From Lautropia sp. (GTDB lineage: Bacteria > Pseudomonadota > Gammaproteobacteria > Burkholderiales > Burkholderiaceae_E), in contig JAUNLD010000003.1 in NCBI GenBank assembly GCA_030532425.1, forward strand, positions 1 through 64,000: DNA of 64,000 bases, written 5' to 3'. The notes beneath the pieces are model-generated. The model had not been told where the DNA came from and ran no database searches. It worked only from the letters and a program-made list of their open reading frames with translations. Of the stretch, positions 57,897 to 64,000 are shown piece after piece (positions within the stretch are counted from its first letter, which is position 1; each line of letters begins with the position of its first letter). The position numbers and the translations under genes are program-made.

Positions 57897-58157
57897 GTCT
57901 GTATTTGACAACAAATGCCCTGCGATGGACCAGGTCGTGTTCATTCGGCCGGTCGGACAAGGGCAAGGCTGAGAAAGCGCTCACGGTACACGCCCCCGCT
58001 GGGCCTGCGGACGCCCCTGCTGGGCCTGAGCGGCAGGATAGCCGCGCATGGAACCCTGGTGGGATGAGTTGATTACGCAGGGCGTCTAAACCTGCGCAGC
58101 GCTGAACATGTACGCCCTCAGACTGGGCGTACAGCGTCCGGGTGTACAAAACAAAAA
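57897..58157. other. Intergenic region with direct repeats and a hairpin
   Basis: No gene is seen between the Fur box and the tRNA terminator. Two near-identical segments around CGCCCCTGCTGGGCCTG lie side by side (about 57991-58032). A perfect 9-bp stem TGTACGCCC/GGGCGTACA (58109-58133) has a 7-base loop without a T-run. Their role is unknown. Confidence 0.45.
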
Positions 58158-58174
58158 GCCACCGCAAGGGTGGC
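58154..58174 (-). terminator. Terminator of the tRNA-Val/tRNA-Asp unit
   Basis: GCCACC (58158-58163) pairs with GGTGGC (58169-58174). On the minus strand the stem is followed by TTTTTGTTTTG. It is 30-50 bases downstream of tRNA-Asp. Confidence 0.7.
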
Positions 58175-58205
58175 CATTTTGTCGACTGCAACCGGATAAA
58201 GAAGC

Positions 58206-58282
58206 TGGCGGAGCGGACGGGGCTCGAACCCGCGACCCCCGGCGTGACAGGCCGGTATTCTAACCAACTGAACTACCGCTCC
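58206..58282 (-). tRNA. tRNA-Asp (anticodon GUC)
   Basis: Read on the minus strand: acceptor GGAGCGG, anticodon loop CTGTCAC with anticodon GTC, T-arm GGGTTCGAGCCCC, and encoded CCA (58208-58206). 77 bases. Confidence 0.96.
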
Positions 58283-58353
58283 AGCATCTCTACCGAAGAC
58301 ATGATGATAACACAGCTATTTTTGGTCATCAACACGTTAGCAGGAAAATTTCT

Positions 58354-58429
58354 TGGTGGGTGCTGAGAGCCTCGAACTCCCGACCTACGCCTTGTAAGGG
58401 CGCCGCTCTACCAACTGAGCTAAGCACCC
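58354..58429 (-). tRNA. tRNA-Val (anticodon UAC)
   Basis: Read on the minus strand: acceptor GGGTGCT (58429-58423) pairing with AGCACCC, anticodon loop CTTACAA with anticodon TAC, and encoded CCA (58356-58354). It lies 71 bases upstream of tRNA-Asp and is probably co-transcribed. Confidence 0.96.
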
Positions 58430-58480
58430 AAGGCAGCGTTTCGTTTCCTGCTAAGCTTCGCAGTATAGGTACTGTTCCAG

Positions 58481-60202
58481 TCATTTGCAAGCTGATTGCC
58501 CCGATGATCTTTGCAAGATGTTAACCGTTGCCATGGGCGATGATGCCGGATCAGCCAGTTCGGCCACGGCCGCCTGAAACAGGCGCCGGTCAGCCTGCAT
58601 CATGCGCGCGGGAAAACGCTGCCATTCGGCCCACGAGTCCAGGCAGAAGCGCTCGATCAGGGCGGTTTCGGCGAGAACGGCTTCGGCGGCGTCTTGCCTG
58701 TCCATCCTCAGGCGCGTAGCCGCCGTGTCTGCGGCCCCGTCTGCCCTCGCCCCCGCATCCAGCAATTGCCAACGGATGGCCCCGTTGCGCAGGCGGCTTT
58801 CGCGCAGCGCCTGCAGGGCGGCGGCCAGCGCTGCCCGGCGGCCCGGCGCCGGTACGTAAACATATTCGATCTGCACGGGCCCCCTCACCGCTGCGGCTGC
58901 ATCCTCCTGCGCCAGCCCCGCCACCAACGGTGGCTCGCCCACGGCCGGCAGGAATGGATCGGGGGTCACCTCGGCCTCTCCCCCCAGTGCCACCGGCATT
59001 CGCCCAGACAGGCACGCAAAGGTCGCCAGTACCGCCGCCGACACCACCAGCACCGTCTGCAAGCTGCTCTGGTTGACCAGCGCCCCCCAGAACAGGCTGC
59101 CCAGCGCCAGACCGGCCTGCAAGGCGATCTGGTTGTTGGCCACGGCCCGTGCGCGCACCCACGCCGGCGCCACACTCTGGGCAATGGTCGACAGGCCCGC
59201 CAATACACCGACCCAGGCCGTGCCAGCCAGGAAGGTCGCGATCATGGCCAGCGGCATCCAGCGACTGAAACCCACAGCCAGACTGGCCACACTCCAGACC
59301 CAGAGCGCGGCACGAATGACCCAGCCGACGCCAAAGCGTGCCAGCAGGCGCGGCAGATACAGGGCCGACACGACAGCACCCACGCCAAACGTACTGTAAA
59401 GCACCCCGTAGCCGTCAGCCGCCAGGCCCAGGCGCTGCTGTGCCACCAGCGGAAACATCGCCCACAAGGCAGCCGCACAGAAACAGAAACTGATGTTGAT
59501 GAGGATGGCCACCCGCAGCAAGGTACAGTGCCGGGCGAAACGCATGCCGCTGACCACGCCCTGCCAGAGGGTCTCCTGTCCGCCGGGTGGCGCGGGCGTG
59601 CGTGCCGGCAATGCCGACCACGAGGCAGGCAACATCGGCAGAAAGAAGATGGCGGCAGCCAGCACCGCCAGGCCGTCCCCCAGCGCAGCCGCAATCAGGC
59701 CCGCAAGCGCCGGCCCCACCGAGCGGGCCGCGTTGAAGGCAACCGAGCCCAGCGCCACCGCCCTGGGCAGCAGGGGTCGCGGCACCAGACTGTTGATCGA
59801 GGCTTGCTGGGCAGGCTGATAGAAGGTGTAACCCAGCCCGCACAACAGGGTCAGACACACCAGCGACCAGGGCTGAAGGATGCCGCTCAGGCTCATCAGC
59901 CCCACCCCTGCGGCCGCCACTCCCATCATCAGGTGAGTGACGACCAGAATGTAACGGCGGTCCACCAGATCAGCCACCGAACCAGAGACCAGTCCAAACA
60001 GCAGAAAGGGCATGGTGCTGGCCGCCTGCACCATGCCCACCATCAGGGCAGAGCCACTGAGATTGGCCATCAGCCAGCCGGCCATGGCCGACTGCATCGT
60101 GTAACCGAGTGAGGTGGTCACTGCCCCGGTGTAGAGGATGCGAAAACCCCGTTCCCCCAGCGGTGAGCCGTGCAGAACACGGTCGAGCCACCCGGAGCGC
60201 AT
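58481..60202 (-). CDS. MFS_3 family transporter (EntS-like) with C-terminal soluble domain
   Basis: A 573-residue major facilitator of the MFS_3/transmembrane secretion effector family. Twelve membrane segments occupy about residues 20-410 (GFRILYTGAVTTSLGYTMQSAMAGW, GSVADLVDRRYILVV for motif A, FYQPAQQASINSLVPRPLLPRAVALGS). A soluble C-terminal domain of about 130 residues follows (VQIEYVYVPAPGRRAALAAAL, ERFCLDSWAEWQRFPARM), a dimeric-barrel-like extension known in this family. The ATG at 60202 has GGTGAG upstream; a GTG at 60211 is also possible. Some relatives export siderophores. It follows the lipoprotein gene by a few bases, so they are one transcript. Confidence 0.82.
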   Translation of the reverse strand: MRSGWLDRVLHGSPLGERGFRILYTGAVTTSLGYTMQSAMAGWLMANLSGSALMVGMVQAASTMPFLLFGLVSGSVADLVDRRYILVVTHLMMGVAAAGVGLMSLSGILQPWSLVCLTLLCGLGYTFYQPAQQASINSLVPRPLLPRAVALGSVAFNAARSVGPALAGLIAAALGDGLAVLAAAIFFLPMLPASWSALPARTPAPPGGQETLWQGVVSGMRFARHCTLLRVAILINISFCFCAAALWAMFPLVAQQRLGLAADGYGVLYSTFGVGAVVSALYLPRLLARFGVGWVIRAALWVWSVASLAVGFSRWMPLAMIATFLAGTAWVGVLAGLSTIAQSVAPAWVRARAVANNQIALQAGLALGSLFWGALVNQSSLQTVLVVSAAVLATFACLSGRMPVALGGEAEVTPDPFLPAVGEPPLVAGLAQEDAAAAVRGPVQIEYVYVPAPGRRAALAAALQALRESRLRNGAIRWQLLDAGARADGAADTAATRLRMDRQDAAEAVLAETALIERFCLDSWAEWQRFPARMMQADRRLFQAAVAELADPASSPMATVNILQRSSGQSACK

Positions 60203-60218
60203 GCCACTCACCGGAGCA

Positions 60219-61820
60219 TCAGTGGGCGGAACGCAGATACGGGCACGGGATCACGACCTCGTCTCCATCGGCCACCACATCGCTGAGCGTACCGGCACCC
60301 GGCTTGCGGCTGACCATCAGTGACTGCCAGCTGCACTCCTCGCCCTTGAAGATGGCCACCGCGCGCATCACCTGACGGTTGCCGCGCTGACCACGCCCGG
60401 CCGGCTGCGTCTGCCAGCGACGGTCGATGAAATAGGTTTCGCTGGGTTCACGGCCCAGCAAGGTGCTGGTCATGCTGTGCAGCTGGGTTGCCATCCGCTG
60501 GGTGCCGACATTCTGGCGTCCCGCCGGCAGCAACGGCGTCAGGGCCGACAGCTTCACGCCCGCCGGCAGGCGGGCGATCCGGGCGGCGGCCGACACGGCA
60601 TCGCCGGCACTGCCGGCCGGGCGTGCGTCACCGATGCGCTGCGCTTCGGGCACATCCGGACGCTCGGCTGCGTCCTTGCGCGGCGCGATCGACACGATCT
60701 CGTTGCGGCCCTCTGACGTGGGTTCAGCCGTTGCGGCCTGCTGGCCCTTGCCTGCCCGGCCGGCCATTGTGGCGGACACACCGCCGGCCGTGCCCGCGGC
60801 AACACTGCTCCCCGTGGCCGCCGCAGCCCCCGCTGCGCCACTGCCCACCGCGGCAGCAGCAGCGGCGGCACGAACCGCGGCTGCACGGGCTGCTGCGGTC
60901 GAACGCTCATCGTCGGCAGCCTCGGGGCGATTGGTGGCAGCCGTCGCTGCTGCCTGGCTGTCGCGCAGCAGCCGGGGCTGCTCAGCGCGTGTGCCCTCTT
61001 CAGGTGCAACGCGGCCCGCCGTCCCGGCAGCCCCTGCCCTGTCGTTCCGGGCAGACGCCGCAGCAGCGCGATCACGTCGATCGGCCGCCGGCGCCGGTGC
61101 AGCCAGCACCGGTGCCTGCACCGCCTTGGTACGCAGCATCGCGCCGTAGCCGCTGACCCCCTTGCTCAGATCGACCTCCACCGGTTGCACCGCCAGCAGG
61201 TCGGGCACGGGCAACCAGCTTTCAAACTTGCCGGGAAAACCCGCCAGCCGCACTTCCAGCGTCTGACGGACCGGATCGGCGCGGGTGACCGTCTCCAGCC
61301 AGCAGTCCGACGGCAGGTCACCAACACGACTGCTCAGCGGTGCCAGCGGCACCACCAGATCGGTGGCACGTGCCTCGGCCGGCGTCAGCGTGACATAGCA
61401 GGTGTTGATGATCCGCAGGCTCTGGTTGTCACCGATCTGCAGGAAGAGATGGGGATAGCCCGAAAACGCCAGGTTGCCGTACGGATCGGCCGGATGGGCC
61501 AGCTCGCCCAGTGGCCGGCTGGCCCGCAGATAGGCATAGAGAGGCTGGCCGTCGCTCACCGCCTGCACGGGGTGGCGGGCAGCCTCGTCAAAGCTGGCAT
61601 GGAGCCTGTCGCTCAGGACCATGTCGACGACACCATCCACCACGCGCTCACTGGCAGGGCTGCGGATGTCGGCACTGGAGGTGAGCGCCCGGTTGCCGCT
61701 GTAATCGGCCCCTCCTCCGCCCTGCCCCCCGGAAGCACAGCCTGCCACCAGCAGCGCCGTTCCCAGCAGCGCCAGCCCGCCCCGGGCGGCTTTACGGCCA
61801 TCCAGACGACGGGACGGCAT
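60219..61820 (-). CDS. Hypothetical alanine-rich lipoprotein
   Basis: A 533-residue protein (if started at 61820) that I do not recognise. The start places lipobox LVAGC at residue 28, an ideal length; an ATG at 61901 would give an overly long leader. The N-terminal third is globular (LPLYAYLRASRPLGELAHPADPYGN-like region, IINTCYVTLTPAEARATDLVVPLAP, SDCWLETVTRAD). The middle (about residues 245-375) is low-complexity with long Ala tracts. The C-terminal 130 residues again look folded (REPSETYFIDRRWQTQPAG, ECSWQSLMVSRKPGAGTLSD) and end VVIPCPYLRSAH. It is followed at once by the MFS_3 gene, suggesting a linked envelope function. Confidence 0.65.
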   Translation of the reverse strand: MPSRRLDGRKAARGGLALLGTALLVAGCASGGQGGGGADYSGNRALTSSADIRSPASERVVDGVVDMVLSDRLHASFDEAARHPVQAVSDGQPLYAYLRASRPLGELAHPADPYGNLAFSGYPHLFLQIGDNQSLRIINTCYVTLTPAEARATDLVVPLAPLSSRVGDLPSDCWLETVTRADPVRQTLEVRLAGFPGKFESWLPVPDLLAVQPVEVDLSKGVSGYGAMLRTKAVQAPVLAAPAPAADRRDRAAAASARNDRAGAAGTAGRVAPEEGTRAEQPRLLRDSQAAATAATNRPEAADDERSTAAARAAAVRAAAAAAAVGSGAAGAAAATGSSVAAGTAGGVSATMAGRAGKGQQAATAEPTSEGRNEIVSIAPRKDAAERPDVPEAQRIGDARPAGSAGDAVSAAARIARLPAGVKLSALTPLLPAGRQNVGTQRMATQLHSMTSTLLGREPSETYFIDRRWQTQPAGRGQRGNRQVMRAVAIFKGEECSWQSLMVSRKPGAGTLSDVVADGDEVVIPCPYLRSAH

Positions 61821-62106
61821 CGGCTGGCTGCGCTCGACCTGGTCAGACGGAATGCCCGACGTCTTGAAAAGGGAATGCTGTCGTTTGAAGGCGCTTTTCA
61901 TGTCGCAAACCACGGGGGCGATTTTTTATGTAGGTTGCCGGAGTATGGACCGGCCACAAGACACCTGGTGCCCACGAGGGCACGAGCGGCATCCCGGACC
62001 ACCTGACCGGACACCGGTGTTGTATCGTCGTTATTGTCGCCTGCCTGCCGGTTTCGTGCACGCGCGTGACGTCAAGGATACGCAGCCCCAGTCTTCACGG
62101 CACGCT

Positions 62107-62883
62107 TCACGCCTGGCCACGCCCGAACAGCCGGTCGTAATTGGCGGTGGTCAGCCGGCCGATGGCCTCGGGTGTGGTCTGGCGCAGTGCTGCCACCGCT
62201 TCGGCCACATGGCTGACCCAGGCCGGTTCGTTGAGCTTGCCCCGGTGGGGCACCGGGGCCAGATACGGCGAATCGGTTTCGATCAGCAGGCGCTCATCCG
62301 GCACCTGCCGCGCCACCTCGTGCACCACTTTTGCATTGCGGAAGCTGACGATCCCCGACATCGAGATGTAGAAGCCGATGTCCAGTGCCTGACGGGCGAT
62401 CTCCCAGTCTTCGGTAAAGCAGTGCATCACGCCACCGGCATCACGTGCCCCCTCTTCGCGCAGGATCTGCATCGTGTCGGCCGCTGCCGCGCGCGTATGG
62501 ATGACCAGGGGCTTGCCCGCTGCCCGGGCTGCCCGGATGTGAATGCGGAAGCGTTCGCGCTGCCAGTCGAGTTCCTCGGCCGGCGTGCGGTAATAGTCGA
62601 GCCCGGTCTCGCCGATGGCCACCACCCGGGGGTGAGCGGCCAGCGCCAGCAGCCGCACCTCATCGGGTTCCTCGACATCGTCATAGCCGGGATGCACGCC
62701 CACCGAGGCACTGAGCAGCCGCGGATGGGCCTCGGCCAGTGCCAGCACGCCCGGCAGGCTTTCGAGGGTGACGGAAATGCACAGCGCATGCTCGATCTGC
62801 GCGGCCGTCATGCCGGCCAGCACCTCGGGAAGACGGCTGGCCAGTTCGGGGAAATCCAGATGACAGTGCGAATCGACGTACAT
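62107..62883 (-). CDS. tatD: TatD family metal-dependent hydrolase
   Basis: A 258-residue TIM-barrel TatD/YcfH nuclease. DSHCHLDFPE gives the HxH metal pair at residues 5-7. GETGLDYYR holds the bridging Glu, VIHTRAA and HCFTE hold the later His ligands, and IETDSPYLAP the final Asp. Members are 3'-5' exonucleases or D-aminoacyl-tRNA deacylase-like; YcfH is the nearest type by neighbourhood (holB cluster). It is transcribed leftward after pilZ with 12 bases between. Confidence 0.93.
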   Translation of the reverse strand: MYVDSHCHLDFPELASRLPEVLAGMTAAQIEHALCISVTLESLPGVLALAEAHPRLLSASVGVHPGYDDVEEPDEVRLLALAAHPRVVAIGETGLDYYRTPAEELDWQRERFRIHIRAARAAGKPLVIHTRAAAADTMQILREEGARDAGGVMHCFTEDWEIARQALDIGFYISMSGIVSFRNAKVVHEVARQVPDERLLIETDSPYLAPVPHRGKLNEPAWVSHVAEAVAALRQTTPEAIGRLTTANYDRLFGRGQA

Positions 62884-62895
62884 GCGGCAGAAAAA

Positions 62896-63285
62896 TCAGA
62901 TCGTATAGGAAGGCGATGCTGATTTTAGTGCAGTGCCGAGCAGCTTCTCGATCTTGTCGCGGGCAACCTCGCTGGCATTGCCCTTGTTGAAGTGGATGCC
63001 GATGCCTTGCGGCCGGCCGGTCGTGCCCGCCGGCGTGATCCAGGCCACCCGGCCCGGTACCGCCGTCTTGGTGGTCTCGTCCATCAGCGTCAGCACCACA
63101 TACAGCTCATCACCAAGCTGCGCCGGCTTCTGGGTGGGCACGAACAGCCCGCCGTTTTCCAGAAAAGGCATGTAAGCCGCCAGCAAGGCTGATTTTTCCT
63201 TGATCGACAGGGGAATGACGCCCGGACGGGCGGCCGATTTGCCGCCGGCCAGTCCGTCGGCCGGGTTGGGAAGGGAGGTGCTCAT
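62896..63285 (-). CDS. pilZ: PilZ domain protein (type IV pilus assembly type)
   Basis: A 129-residue PilZ protein of the pilus-biogenesis kind. LSIKEKSALLAAYMPFLENGGLFVPT and GRVAWITPAG followed by GIGIHF match the family. The RxxxR c-di-GMP-binding motif is not seen, as in P. aeruginosa PilZ, which does not bind the nucleotide. The order holB-pilZ-tatD is conserved in beta- and gammaproteobacteria. It implies a type IV pilus elsewhere in the genome. Confidence 0.9.
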   Translation of the reverse strand: MSTSLPNPADGLAGGKSAARPGVIPLSIKEKSALLAAYMPFLENGGLFVPTQKPAQLGDELYVVLTLMDETTKTAVPGRVAWITPAGTTGRPQGIGIHFNKGNASEVARDKIEKLLGTALKSASPSYTI

Positions 63286-63311
63286 CGAAGAGGAATCGCG
63301 CGTCTGTCAGG

Positions 63312-64000
63312 TTATCGACCAGTCGTGAACACATCCAGGTAGGTGCTCAGCGCAGACTCCATGAACAAGCGAGGATTGAGCGGATGGCGAACCATCACCG
63401 CCTGCTGCTGCAGGACGGCCGAGGCTTCGGCCAGCCGGTACAGCGAACTGCGCCGGGCCAGGCTGGCCAGCCGGGATGCGGACTCGGGAAAGAAACGCGG
63501 CGCCGCCCCGGCGTGGGCGCGCATCAGATCGGCCATCCAGCGCAACAGCAGGTAATACCAGGTTGCAGCCGGCACCGTCCCCGCCTTGTCGGCCACCGTG
63601 TCCAGCCCAGTCTCGGGCAAGGCCGCCAGCGACTCCAGCAACGTCCGATGGACGGTCAGACGGGCAGGGTCGGCGAGTTCGCGCGCGTGCAACGGTGCCC
63701 CGCCCGACCAGGCCAGCAGCTGCCGGGCCTGGGCCTCATCCCCTGCCCCCTGCTCCACCAGCCAGGCCAGCGCATCCGCCTCGTCCGGCACCGGCAGCTG
63801 CACACCGCGGCAGCGCGAACGTACCGTGGCCGGCAGCTGGGCCGGCAGATGCGTCACCAGGAGAAACCACGTCTGCGCCCCGGGCTCTTCCAGCATCTTC
63901 AGCAATGCATTGGCGGCTGGCGTGCTCAGTGTCTCGGCCGGGTCGATCATCACCACCCGCGCCTGCCCACGGGCCGCGCTGGAGGTGATGAAGCCATCCA
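63312..64000 (-). CDS. holB: DNA polymerase III delta-prime subunit, partial
   Basis: The C-terminal part of HolB, the clamp-loader delta-prime subunit; the gene runs off the right edge of the window. Visible motifs are ARVVMIDPAETLSTPAANALLKMLEEP and TVRSRCRGVQLPVP, the family's SRC-like arginine finger region with the preceding sensor 1 threonine. The later helical collar domain covers about 200 residues. No zinc-binding Cys cluster is within the window, because that part lies upstream. It heads the holB-pilZ-tatD cluster. Confidence 0.92.
   Translation of the reverse strand, partial: DGFITSSAARGQARVVMIDPAETLSTPAANALLKMLEEPGAQTWFLLVTHLPAQLPATVRSRCRGVQLPVPDEADALAWLVEQGAGDEAQARQLLAWSGGAPLHARELADPARLTVHRTLLESLAALPETGLDTVADKAGTVPAATWYYLLLRWMADLMRAHAGAAPRFFPESASRLASLARRSSLYRLAEASAVLQQQAVMVRHPLNPRLFMESALSTYLDVFTTGR

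Overview
The window is about 66% GC-type DNA with very dense genes and looks like a betaproteobacterium of the order Burkholderiales. Pointers are the efeUOB iron system, the lexA2-imuA-imuB-dnaE2 mutagenesis cassette, the holB-pilZ-tatD order, and a filamentous prophage of the type that carries a TspB-like protein. I cannot fix the genus from sequence alone.

Layout. 0.1-3 kb: a Fur-family regulator facing a three-gene polar amino acid ABC importer. 3.1-9.4 kb: a filamentous (inovirus) prophage inserted by XerCD at the chromosomal dif site. All its genes are on the minus strand: replication protein, ssDNA-binding protein, coat protein, minor coat proteins, Zot/pI and a toxin-antitoxin pair. 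The attachment core lies inside the replication gene, so integration cuts that gene in two; its native C-terminus lies 6.2 kb away at the other end of the prophage. 9.5-27.9 kb: housekeeping genes (sodC, a DUF1631 protein, gor, upp, an MnmC C-terminal-type oxidase, a lipoprotein, purL, gdhA, yceH, nnr, ybbA, tesA). 28.0-34.2 kb: tRNA-Leu and two identical tRNA-Gly genes flanking an alpha/beta hydrolase, then a DsbA-like oxidoreductase, a VOC protein, an AraC-type regulator, a methyltransferase and a YagU-like protein.

34.4-42.9 kb: an MHYT-GGDEF-EAL protein, then the LexA2-ImuA-ImuB-DnaE2 translesion cassette with a perfect palindrome touching the lexA2 start codon. 42.9-49.6 kb: an FNR/Dnr-type box followed by a TonB-dependent receptor (frameshifted at a short C tract), a NrtA/SsuA-like ABC importer and NnrS. 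This looks like a metal or metal-complex uptake operon tied to anaerobic or nitric oxide signals. 50-53.5 kb: a nitroreductase-fold protein and two MFS exporters. 53.5-57.9 kb: a Fur-box-preceded ferrous iron operon (efeU, efeO, efeB and a second M75 protein). 58.2-58.4 kb: tRNA-Asp and tRNA-Val. 58.5-64 kb: an MFS_3 transporter, an alanine-rich lipoprotein, tatD, pilZ and the truncated end of holB.

How the parts connect. The dif site marks this as the replication terminus region, and the orientation of GGGCAGGG octamers on either side agrees with that. Iron and redox themes recur (Fur-family protein, sodC, gor, Efe system, NnrS operon). I see no CRISPR array, no rRNA and no insertion sequence.
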